Assembly (NCBI GenBank): GCA_030690945.1
Contig: JAUYFM010000002.1
Coordinates: 62,001-126,000, forward strand
DNA from: Smithellaceae bacterium
GTDB lineage: Bacteria > Desulfobacterota > Syntrophia > Syntrophales > Smithellaceae
Length of the DNA stretch: 64,000 nt
Direction of reading: 5' to 3'
Below the pieces are notes generated by a model. It was not told the origin of the DNA and did no database searches. It was given only the letters and a program-made list of their open reading frames with translations. The translations under genes and the position numbers were made by a program. Each line of letters begins with the position of its first letter. Position 1 is the stretch's first letter. Shown here in pieces: positions 1 to 6,782 of this stretch.

Positions 1-127
1 GGCTCTGGCCGCGCAATACCCAATTATTCCGGATGTGGAAGAATATCCCTTCGCTGATGTGAACCGTGCGCTCTCCGAATTAAAAGCAGGCCAAATCCGT
101 GGCGCAAAAGTATTGAAGATGGAATAG
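1..127 (+). CDS. Zinc-type alcohol dehydrogenase, 3' end only
   Basis: Only the last 41 codons are in the window, read from base 2 to the TAG at 125-127. The peptide contains YPFADVNRALSELKAG and ends GAKVLKME. This is the usual C-terminal tail of zinc-dependent medium-chain alcohol dehydrogenases (a 'F.DVN.AL..LKAG...G..VL' pattern). The zinc ligands and NAD-binding fold lie upstream of the window, so the substrate cannot be judged. The last 22 codons recur at 5734-5799 with mostly third-position changes, showing that a second, broken relative exists nearby. Confidence 0.75.
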   Translation, partial: ALAAQYPIIPDVEEYPFADVNRALSELKAGQIRGAKVLKME

Positions 128-223
128 CCCAGTATACGGGGCACAAGACGCTCTCTCAGATATAACTTATATTAATAGGCAAGACCAAACTATACGCGCT
201 ACTAGGGCAAGTAACGAACTCTG

Positions 224-1078
224 TCATATACATTCCAGAATTCCTTTCAACCATTTGACTGCTTCTGGAAAATAATTTGTGTCAAGAATGAACTCCTGCC
301 CCCTGCCAACGGTATTCAGTTTTGTACCTCGTTTGGTTTGTTGCCATCGGGTTAAATTAGAATGATACGTTAATGGGCATTTTCCATTACGCGGATAAAA
401 CCATTCTGGCAATTCCCATTGGCTCGGTGTTTTGGCATCTTGAGCAGTCAATACCAAACTTTTTGAATACCTCTGAAACACTCCAGCTCCATCCTGCTTT
501 GGTAAAGATAAACCTAATAGCGATAGGTACTTGGATGCAACATACAGTGTGTTATTCTTATCGGAACTACGGTGGAAATGCGGGTGATACTCAGCCCATT
601 TATAATCGGATGGTTTACAACTATCAATTTTCAGAACATGGCCAATTTGCAGCCAACCCCATAGTATGTGGCGCAATGGCGAGCCTTTGTCCCACAAGAA
701 TTTCCCATTTCTAGTCAGGGTATTCCGGAATAGACCAAAAAACAAAAAAATATCGTCAGCTTGTACACCATTTTTTTGTAAGTGCCCTTGGGCTGCACCT
801 GTTTGTCCGAATATTGGTTTCCATTCAGAATGACGAGGAAGACTATAACGATTGATGTCAGGATCCAGATGCGCAAAGTGTGAGGCCGGTTTACGCCCAT
901 TTGTCAAATCAGAAACGAGCGAGCCAAGATTATATTCCTGCCAGTGAATATCCTCATAACGTATTGATGACTGACTGTCGGGTATTGGAAACGATAACAT
1001 CCGTCCGTCCGGGAGTATCGGGCTTGGTTTTCTGCCAGACGAGGAGTCAAAACCTTTTCTGCTAAATATAATTCTCAT
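224..1078 (-). CDS. Nmad3-family protein (nucleotide modification associated domain 3)
   Basis: This 284-residue protein begins MRIIFSRKGFDSSSG, followed by PDGRMLSFPIPD, an AHLDPDI motif, FGQTGAAQGHL, a DDIFLFFGLF strand and a C-terminal RGQEFILD. I recognise this order as the Nmad3 family, named from computational surveys of base-hypermodification loci. The family's catalytic role is not established to my knowledge. The ATG at 1078 is preferred over the TTG at 1084 because AAGGA sits seven bases before it. The gene follows the Nmad2 gene by a few bases, so the two are almost certainly co-transcribed. No signal peptide or membrane segment is visible, so it should be cytoplasmic. The family call is from memory of the sequence pattern. 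Confidence 0.75.
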   Translation of the reverse strand: MRIIFSRKGFDSSSGRKPSPILPDGRMLSFPIPDSQSSIRYEDIHWQEYNLGSLVSDLTNGRKPASHFAHLDPDINRYSLPRHSEWKPIFGQTGAAQGHLQKNGVQADDIFLFFGLFRNTLTRNGKFLWDKGSPLRHILWGWLQIGHVLKIDSCKPSDYKWAEYHPHFHRSSDKNNTLYVASKYLSLLGLSLPKQDGAGVFQRYSKSLVLTAQDAKTPSQWELPEWFYPRNGKCPLTYHSNLTRWQQTKRGTKLNTVGRGQEFILDTNYFPEAVKWLKGILECI

Positions 1079-1089
1079 GATCAAGTCCT

Positions 1090-1677
1090 TTAATCATCAT
1101 TGCTCGGCCAACAGGTGGGCGGTGCATTGATTCCGACCTTTTGCTGCTTTATAAAAGCGATAAAAGTCGAGACTACTTCTGGGGGGAATTTGCACTTGTG
1201 AGCCCTACCGACCTTCAAATCACGCAAAAAATGGGGGAGATTAATTGGTTTAGAACCGAAATAGTAGAAAGTATTTGCAATAAGAACGTACTTACCCCCT
1301 AAATCGCGAATTTTCGTTTTCGGATTTTCAAATGTTCCGTTAGAGTGCATTGATTGAAGTTGCAGGAAGTCACCATTAGGTAATGGTTTGTATATATTGT
1401 CGCCACGCTTATTCACGACTTTCCCTTTTGAAAAATCAGGTATTTTTAGTGCGTACTGACTGTCACGGTAATAGTCGGCAAACGGAATTTTTCTTTCGAT
1501 TTGCATGGCATAAATGATTTTATTACCGCTTCGCTTTGGGCTCAATCCGACGACCCAATCTCCAACCTTCGCTGTCCTTCGTATTACTGGCTTGCAGTCC
1601 GCTAGAGTACAGCACCCCCAGAAAGGGTTTGGCGAGAATCCTGTATCATGAGTGACAACGTATGAATAGAGCTTCAT
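1090..1677 (-). CDS. Nmad2-family protein (nucleotide modification associated domain 2)
   Basis: This 195-residue protein opens with MKLYSYVVTHDTGFSPNPFW, then CTLADCKPVIRRTAKVGDW and VVGLSPKRSGNKIIYAMQ. That is the characteristic N-terminal half of the Nmad2 family. The middle has GDNIYKPLPNGDF and the end a KYVLIANTFYYFG strand. Nmad2 was defined in computational work on DNA base modification systems; a role in recognising or processing modified nucleotides is proposed for such families but not shown here. It directly precedes the Nmad3 gene and follows an unknown gene and a WYL regulator on the same strand. A pair of two different Nmad domains supports a nucleic-acid-directed system. Confidence 0.75.
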   Translation of the reverse strand: MKLYSYVVTHDTGFSPNPFWGCCTLADCKPVIRRTAKVGDWVVGLSPKRSGNKIIYAMQIERKIPFADYYRDSQYALKIPDFSKGKVVNKRGDNIYKPLPNGDFLQLQSMHSNGTFENPKTKIRDLGGKYVLIANTFYYFGSKPINLPHFLRDLKVGRAHKCKFPPEVVSTFIAFIKQQKVGINAPPTCWPSNDD

Positions 1678-1834
1678 TTGCAGTCATCCTTCCCACTGAC
1701 GAGAAATCAGCTAAAGTGTAGCTAAAGGAAGATCTTATGGTTCGTTGACATATGTCAAAATGTTAAAAGCTTTTTTCACACTATTGCCCGCTATCATACT
1801 ACCAACTTAGAATCTTAAGGGATATTCCAATAAC

Positions 1835-2392
1835 CTACCCAAAGCGTTTATTGAATAGTTCAAGTTCCCACTCAGGAATTGACAGTTGCTGCTCAGTGGC
1901 TTTTTCTTTTATTGCTTCTATGATCTTCTGATACTCAGATCTTTCTCTAATTTTCGTCCACTTAATTTCATCCTTATACTTAGTTTGATTTATAACAATA
2001 CTGTCTACAGGGCAATGTGGCGGGGCATTAATTTCCCCTAAGCACCAGTAATATTTCAGTGCCAAGTTAAGTAATTTTTGTGCAATACCATACCTATAGC
2101 TTCCATCAGTCAAAATGTTCTGACCAACATCTTCTTTTGCTTGCTCAATCAGGCTTTCTATGTTGCCATAATGTTGTTCTTCGCTACAGCCCTCAAAATA
2201 TTGCGGAATAAGATGAGCCTTGATGTATTTTATGAGACTATCACGAAATCGTTTTACGTCTTCTGAATTTATGTCAGCATTTTTTTTATATAGATTTGCG
2301 CGCTGAACAGATCCAGCCCATGCCATAGTCCATAGCTCATTCATGACAAATAGTTTTTGGTTGCGGCGGATCAACAAATTTTTACATGCCAT
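1835..2392 (-). CDS. Conserved hypothetical protein in the Nmad operon
   Basis: This 185-residue protein is not assigned to a family. The start at 2392 is supported by AAAGGA a few bases upstream; a later Met at residue 17 (MNELWTMAWAG) is an alternative. It is largely helical and charged, with a central KLLNLALKYYWCLG segment followed by INAPPHCPVDSIVI. I have seen that pattern in accessory-region proteins of unknown function. There is no signal peptide or membrane segment. It lies between the WYL regulator and the Nmad2 gene on the same strand, so it is probably part of the same system. Base composition is AT-rich. Confidence 0.6.
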   Translation of the reverse strand: MACKNLLIRRNQKLFVMNELWTMAWAGSVQRANLYKKNADINSEDVKRFRDSLIKYIKAHLIPQYFEGCSEEQHYGNIESLIEQAKEDVGQNILTDGSYRYGIAQKLLNLALKYYWCLGEINAPPHCPVDSIVINQTKYKDEIKWTKIRERSEYQKIIEAIKEKATEQQLSIPEWELELFNKRFG

Positions 2393-2526
2393 ATTTATCC
2401 TTTATAATCCTGAATGCTTTTTCCAACACAGTTAGATGGGTATTCTTATCACCAATAATAATGGAAACTTTAGTCATATGTAAGCATTTGTTTAATTAAC
2501 AAAAGTTAACTACTCTTTCTACATTA

Positions 2527-3537
2527 TTAAGTAATAGCGTACATGTCCGCCAACGACTTTATTCTTGTTACCATTTCCTTAACCAGCCAATCCGGCTTGA
2601 TTATTTTCGCTTCTGCACCCAACGATAACAACCAGCCGATCAGCTCCGGCCTGGAAGATGCCGTAAGTTTAAGGATAATCCTGTCTTTACCTTTTTGGAT
2701 AATTTCCTGATTTGGGCTCCATCGCCGCTCCGCAACGTATGCAGCAGCCCACCCGGCGAAGGCCACCTCTACTTCAAATGCTTCTTCTTTAATGACACCG
2801 AAATGCTGATTGAATGTTTTCTCAAAATCGAATTTATCAGGCTGGAACGTGACATCCGTCATAGCCACCGACTTCATGCGGTGGACAGCCAGCAGGGGAT
2901 CATACTTCGGAGGCCTATAGGGTTTTCCCGGTTCCTTGGCTTTCTGCGCGTGGAGATAGATCGCGTCGTGATAAGAAAAGAGCTTCAGTGGTTTGATATG
3001 GAATGTTTTCGGCCGTGGCGCTTCGATGGCCTGGTAGGTCAGCTTGCAGACCTTTTGCTTTTCCATGGCGTCGATCAATGTGTGGATGATTTGATGCTGC
3101 GGCGTGTAATCTATGGTGCCGGGACGAAACGCGGCAAAATGGCATTCGCCCATCTGTTGACCATTGGCAAGCGCGGTCTTGCTCTTCAAAATCGCCTGCG
3201 TTGCCTCCTCATAGAGCTTTTTCCCGACAAGATGCTGTGTAAAGGCCTTGCAAAGTTGCAGAGATTGAAGTTCGGCTTCGGTCAATGGAATATTTTTGAG
3301 TGAAGCAGGTGATTTCTTGATTCGAAAATAGCTCCTGTTGCCCTGTTTGGTCTCTTCAATGGCCATACCGTAGGATTTATGGATATTGTCAATCAGTCTC
3401 AGGACAGTCTGCTTGGAGCAGTTTAGGGTTTTGGCCAGTTCTGTCAGTGAATGACGCTCGCCGGAAAAAAGCAGGCGGACAAACAGGCTGATGAGCTTCT
3501 CTCCATAGCTTTTGTAAAGATCACGTTTTGCAGGCAT
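2527..3537 (-). CDS. WYL-domain transcriptional regulator
   Basis: This 336-residue protein has an N-terminal winged helix-turn-helix (about residues 10-70, HSLTELAKTLNCSKQTVLRL) and a WYL ligand-sensing domain (about 140-235). The WYL core reads LTYQAIEAPRPKTFHIKPL and then DAIYLHAQ, with Ile in place of the usual Trp. A C-terminal WCX-like region follows. Proteins of this layout control phage-defence and DNA-damage loci (for example BrxR-type regulators) by binding DNA and sensing nucleic acid or nucleotide ligands. AAGGAG lies five bases before the ATG. It is divergent from the DnaA-domain gene and leads the leftward Nmad set, so it probably controls the shared intergenic region 3538-3769. 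Confidence 0.85.
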   Translation of the reverse strand: MPAKRDLYKSYGEKLISLFVRLLFSGERHSLTELAKTLNCSKQTVLRLIDNIHKSYGMAIEETKQGNRSYFRIKKSPASLKNIPLTEAELQSLQLCKAFTQHLVGKKLYEEATQAILKSKTALANGQQMGECHFAAFRPGTIDYTPQHQIIHTLIDAMEKQKVCKLTYQAIEAPRPKTFHIKPLKLFSYHDAIYLHAQKAKEPGKPYRPPKYDPLLAVHRMKSVAMTDVTFQPDKFDFEKTFNQHFGVIKEEAFEVEVAFAGWAAAYVAERRWSPNQEIIQKGKDRIILKLTASSRPELIGWLLSLGAEAKIIKPDWLVKEMVTRIKSLADMYAIT

Positions 3538-3769
3538 GTTTTCTCCTTGATTCTGTGATTCGGCAAATAAAAACAGTGAATTAATAGTAATGCATCACTC
3601 CAGTAATGTAAATGAATAAATTACAAATCATACCGCAATATGGAACGATGATGTGAGATAGTACCCCCTGCTTTGCAAATCCTTTTCGATAACACAGTGA
3701 AGGATAAAGCCATGCGCGGAAAGGATGAAATAATATGATGACTGTGTACGTTCAAAAAAGGGGGGAAAG

Positions 3770-4510
3770 ATGTCTTGCCTGAATAAAAATTATACCTTCG
3801 ATCGGTTTGTTGTCGGGCCATGCAATGACTTTGCACAGGCTGCTGCCATTGCTACAGCTAAGGCGCCGGCTAAAAACTATAATCCGCTTTTTATTTACGG
3901 GGGTACCGGCCTGGGGAAAACGCATCTGCTCCATGCCATTGGCTTGATGATAGCAGCATCTCAACCGGATTGCAGGGTCATGTACGTATCGGCGGCAGAA
4001 TTGACGACCGAATTGATTAATGCCATTCGCACTGATCGCATGCCCCTGTTCAGGGAAAAATATCGCAACGCTGGTTGCCTGCTCGTTGACGATGTTCATG
4101 ATCTGTCAGGAAAGGATAGAACTCAGGAAGAACTTTTCCATACTTTTAACACCTTGCATGATTCAGACAGGCAGGTGGTCATTGCCGGAGGCAAATTTCC
4201 AAAAGATATAGCCCACTTGGAAGAACGGCTGCGGTCCCGTTTTCAATGGGGCTTGATTGCCGAGGTCAAGCCCCCGGATATAGAAACGCGCACCGCCATC
4301 ATCAAAAGAAAATTGCAGGATAGCAAAACAGGCATATCCGATGAGGCTGCTCATTACATCGCGGAGCTGGTCACGTCAAATATCGGAGAACTGGAAGGGT
4401 TTCTGGTGCAAGTCAGCTCGTATTCCGCTTTTGCCGGAAGTGAAATCAACATTGATCTACTTAAGCGGGCCATAAAAATATTTCAGAAATTTGATCCTAA
4501 AACAGAGTGA
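3770..4510 (+). CDS. Stand-alone DnaA AAA+ domain protein
   Basis: The 246 residues match DnaA domain III from its first residues (NYTFDRFVVGPCN) onward. Walker A is GGTGLGKTHLLHAIG (about 43-57), Walker B LLVDDVHDL (about 104-112), and the RLRSRFQWGL arginine-finger box and PPDIETR follow. The DnaB-contacting N-terminal domain and the DNA-binding domain IV are both absent, so it cannot act as a normal initiator. It resembles Hda-type or Cdc6-like regulators more than DnaA. In the sensor II helix the usual RELEG reads GELEG, so Gly206 replaces the arginine needed for hydrolysis in DnaA. A strong AGGGGGGAA site precedes the ATG. Two small genes follow in the same direction. Confidence 0.85.
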   Translation: MSCLNKNYTFDRFVVGPCNDFAQAAAIATAKAPAKNYNPLFIYGGTGLGKTHLLHAIGLMIAASQPDCRVMYVSAAELTTELINAIRTDRMPLFREKYRNAGCLLVDDVHDLSGKDRTQEELFHTFNTLHDSDRQVVIAGGKFPKDIAHLEERLRSRFQWGLIAEVKPPDIETRTAIIKRKLQDSKTGISDEAAHYIAELVTSNIGELEGFLVQVSSYSAFAGSEINIDLLKRAIKIFQKFDPKTE

Positions 4511-4530
4511 TGATTGTTCAGGAGGGTAGG

Positions 4531-5019
4531 ATGAACATTACCGAATTGGTCATTGTAGCCGGCAAGGCAAATACATTGTTTAAGAAAATCAAAGAAAAAT
4601 ATCCGAAGCTGCCAGGTTATCTGGTCTATTCATCACCTCACGGTCAGTGCAATTTAACGACTGATCTTTTTGAAATATTAAAAGCGTTCCCTGCCATGAT
4701 CGTTGCTTCCAGTCAAAAAGAAAAAACCGTGGCCCTTGTGCAAAGCATCGTGTCGCTGGAGAAAGAAAAGAAAGATAACGTGAATGCAAAAGAAACCGTG
4801 GCGGATAAGATCAAACAGCTTAAAAACGATTTGTCACAAATGATCGATGAACTGGTGCTGCGGGATGATACCTTTGTGGAAATTCGCTTCGATGAAAAAA
4901 AAGTCAACCTGCCCTTGATTTATGAGCTACAGAAAGACGAACTGGTCGCCCGGGTGCATACTCCTCAAACAAAGGCATCCATCAGGATAGTTTTAGGAAC
5001 GCTGCGGGATTTGCAGTAG
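4531..5019 (+). CDS. Hypothetical protein following the DnaA-domain gene
   Basis: This 162-residue protein is not recognised. An upstream in-frame ATG at 4507 overlaps the preceding gene, but GGAGGG at 4521-4526 points to the ATG at 4531. The N-terminal part alternates short strands and helices (MNITELVIVAGKANTL). Residues about 75-110 are rich in Lys, Glu and Asp and look like a coiled coil, and the C-terminus is a small beta-rich part. There is no signal or membrane segment. It starts 20 bases after the DnaA-domain gene, so the two are probably made together and may interact. Confidence 0.55.
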   Translation: MNITELVIVAGKANTLFKKIKEKYPKLPGYLVYSSPHGQCNLTTDLFEILKAFPAMIVASSQKEKTVALVQSIVSLEKEKKDNVNAKETVADKIKQLKNDLSQMIDELVLRDDTFVEIRFDEKKVNLPLIYELQKDELVARVHTPQTKASIRIVLGTLRDLQ

Positions 5020-5051
5020 TTATTCAAGAACCACTAATATTGAACGGCGGT

Positions 5052-5651
5052 ATGCTCATGATTATGGACAAAACTTCCATTATTCTTGATGATAAAAACG
5101 CGCACTATGTTTTAATCAGCAAAGTAATACGCATTGTAAAAGATAAATACAATAACAAGTTCAGAATCAGCGACATCACTTCTCTTAAAGAATTCACGAT
5201 CACTGAAACGAAATATTTAAGAAAAATATTTTCTCCCGACATTACCGGTTTATACGCCTGGGAACATCATTTCTGTTTCATTGGAAACATGTGGCATTAC
5301 GATGAATCAGATCAATATGATTACAGAAAGATAATCAGATATATTCTGCTGCTGCTCAATAAGGGCAAAATTCCAATTGGAGAAACAATTAAGACAAATG
5401 ATTATCGAGTCGTAAAAAGTATTTATTATGACTGGTTTAATTTATTGGACTGTGAATCGCGGTGGTTATATGAAATAAACTTTAACGAAAGAGATTTTAT
5501 AATATTTATTTCACAGAACCTTAAAAACAGGCTTGGCAACATGAGCATTTATGATTTTGAATTCCTTAAAACCTTTATGGAGGCAAAACAAGATTATCAT
5601 GCAAAGAAGGTTCTTGAGGCCATTATGGGTGTAGAAAGTTGTAGCAATTGA
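5052..5651 (+). CDS. Hypothetical AT-rich protein
   Basis: This is an unrecognised protein of about 199 residues. In-frame ATG codons occur at 5052, 5058 and 5064; GGCGG just upstream favours the first. The sequence is rich in Ile, Tyr, Asn, Phe and Asp, with the motifs YAWEHHFCFIGNMWHYDE and SIYYDWFNLLDCE, and appears mostly helical and cytoplasmic. Its composition is clearly more AT-rich than that of the downstream metabolic genes, consistent with recent acquisition. It closes the three-gene rightward set begun by the DnaA-domain protein. Confidence 0.55.
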   Translation: MLMIMDKTSIILDDKNAHYVLISKVIRIVKDKYNNKFRISDITSLKEFTITETKYLRKIFSPDITGLYAWEHHFCFIGNMWHYDESDQYDYRKIIRYILLLLNKGKIPIGETIKTNDYRVVKSIYYDWFNLLDCESRWLYEINFNERDFIIFISQNLKNRLGNMSIYDFEFLKTFMEAKQDYHAKKVLEAIMGVESCSN

Positions 5652-5662
5652 AAGGAGAATTT

Positions 5663-5799
5663 ATGCGATCAATTCATATGGCTGGTGGAATGCTTACTTT
5701 CAATCTTGGCAAAGCCCGCAAGATTCTTCACACGACCGTGTGCTCCCAGAATTAAAAGCAGGCCAGGTCCGCGGCGCGAAAGTATTAAAGATCGATTAG
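5663..5799 (+). pseudogene. Chimeric remnant: intact gene start joined to an alcohol dehydrogenase tail
   Basis: AAAGGAG at 5651-5657 correctly positions an ATG at 5663. The frame from it gives MRSIHMAGGMLTFNLG and stops at 5753-5755 after 30 codons. In a different frame, 5734-5799 encodes DRVLPELKAG...GAKVLKID and a stop, homologous to the alcohol dehydrogenase tail at 62-127. The simplest reading is a deletion that joined the 5' end of one gene to the 3' end of an alcohol dehydrogenase paralogue. The differences from the left copy are mostly at third codon positions, so both copies evolved as coding sequence before this one broke. Confidence 0.6.
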
Positions 5800-5802
5800 C
5801 CG

Positions 5803-5830
5803 CGAAATACGAACGACGAGATGCGCGATC
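5803..5830. repeat. Heptamer repeat, four imperfect units
   Basis: Four consecutive 7-bp units (CGAAATA, CGAACGA, CGAGATG, CGCGATC) lie between the broken alcohol dehydrogenase tail and the nitroreductase gene. They resemble the longer array at 56648-56791 and the one at 33571-33598. Confidence 0.5.
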
Positions 5831-5834
5831 CGTC

Positions 5835-6680
5835 TTATCCGTCTGCCTGCCAGCTTGCGACATACTCCAGTGGCTTCAACTGAGGTGCGGCATCGTCTTT
5901 ACGCCATGACCCTTTCAATCCCAACTCGTTTGCTGTGAGCCCAAAGTGGCACATGGCGATGCCCATGTCGATATCCTGCAAAGAAACCTCCCGCAGCTGC
6001 CGGTAACCGATGGCGCGCGAGATATAGAAGGAAAAGGTTTTTCGCGTTTTGTCGCAGACAATGCGCCAGGGTTGCTTATTGGAAGCTGACGGCGCCAGAC
6101 GGACATTTTCCAGGACTTCGGCATAAGGACCAGCCTCATCAGGGGAGAGCGGCCAAGAGAGACTGCCGTTGAAAAATAATTCCGGCCAGGGTTTGCGATG
6201 GTCGGAGCCAACAACGCGCCGCATAATCCGTTCCGTCAGGCTTCTGCGATCCGCCGCATAGCCTATGGGGCTGACACTGGGCAGCGTTTCCTTTTCCCGT
6301 ACACCGGCCGCCCGGCCAAATGCACTGATCGCAAACGTGCCGCCCAGCCAGCAGGTTCCCAGACCCAGTTCAGTTGCCTTCAGAATGAGTTTTTCCTTGC
6401 AGTAGCCGTAATCCTCTGCGGCCATCGGTGCTGGCAGGAAAATCCCCGCGAGAAAAAGGCGCGCGTTTTTAATCACGCCGTAGGTGCCCAGCTTTTTCCA
6501 CTCCTCCCGGGACATGGACGCGATGGAGATGAGCTCAAATCGTGGCTGATGACCAAAGGGCCCAAGATGGGGGCCATGAACTGTGTCTGAAAATTGTCGC
6601 AGGATTGAATCTTCGATGGGCCTGTCCGCATAGGACCGGCACGAATAGCGTTTTAGAATGACATCCGATACAGGCGCCAT
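5835..6680 (-). CDS. Nitroreductase-family flavoprotein
   Basis: This 281-residue protein begins VSDVILKRYSCRSYADRPI, the RxSxRxY/F start of FMN-dependent nitroreductases. It has ELGLGTCWLGG near the middle and LAPSASNKQPWRIV in the C-terminal half, where the FMN-contacting S-x-x-NxQPW motif is usually found. The length and the two-part arrangement fit the TM1586-type nitroreductase subgroup, in which a duplicated half-fold makes a pseudodimer in one chain. Such enzymes reduce quinones, nitroaromatics or flavins with NAD(P)H; the substrate is not predictable. It is divergent from the NAD(P)HX repair gene across 102 bases. Confidence 0.85.
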   Translation of the reverse strand: MAPVSDVILKRYSCRSYADRPIEDSILRQFSDTVHGPHLGPFGHQPRFELISIASMSREEWKKLGTYGVIKNARLFLAGIFLPAPMAAEDYGYCKEKLILKATELGLGTCWLGGTFAISAFGRAAGVREKETLPSVSPIGYAADRRSLTERIMRRVVGSDHRKPWPELFFNGSLSWPLSPDEAGPYAEVLENVRLAPSASNKQPWRIVCDKTRKTFSFYISRAIGYRQLREVSLQDIDMGIAMCHFGLTANELGLKGSWRKDDAAPQLKPLEYVASWQADG

Positions 6681-6782
6681 AATGCCTCCTTTAAAATTAC
6701 TGTTGTCAATTATAGCACGATTACTCTATACTGAATGCGAAAAATTACATCACCATTCTTGAATTCGGAGGAATACAGATAT

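Larger units (their letters stand above)
128..5733. other. Accessory block between two alcohol dehydrogenase tails (possible genomic island)
   Basis: This block is bounded by two 66-bp alcohol dehydrogenase 3' ends in direct orientation (62-127 and 5734-5799; 11 differences by my count). It carries Nmad-family, WYL and DnaA-domain genes that are typical accessory cargo, and several genes are visibly more AT-rich than the metabolic genes that follow. No integrase, transposase or tRNA is seen, and the right-hand tail is fused to another gene start. Deletion of a paralogue is therefore as likely as integration. The first stretch, 128-223, holds nothing recognisable. The limits are an inference. 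Confidence 0.35.

Noticed and set aside
3770-4510. Chromosomal dnaA and replication origin
   Set aside because: The protein lacks the N-terminal and DNA-binding domains, no dnaN follows, and no cluster of DnaA boxes is visible nearby.
128-5733. Complete integrative element with attachment sites
   Set aside because: No integrase or tRNA, imperfect flanking tails with synonymous divergence, and a gene-fusion scar at the right edge; kept only as a possible island.
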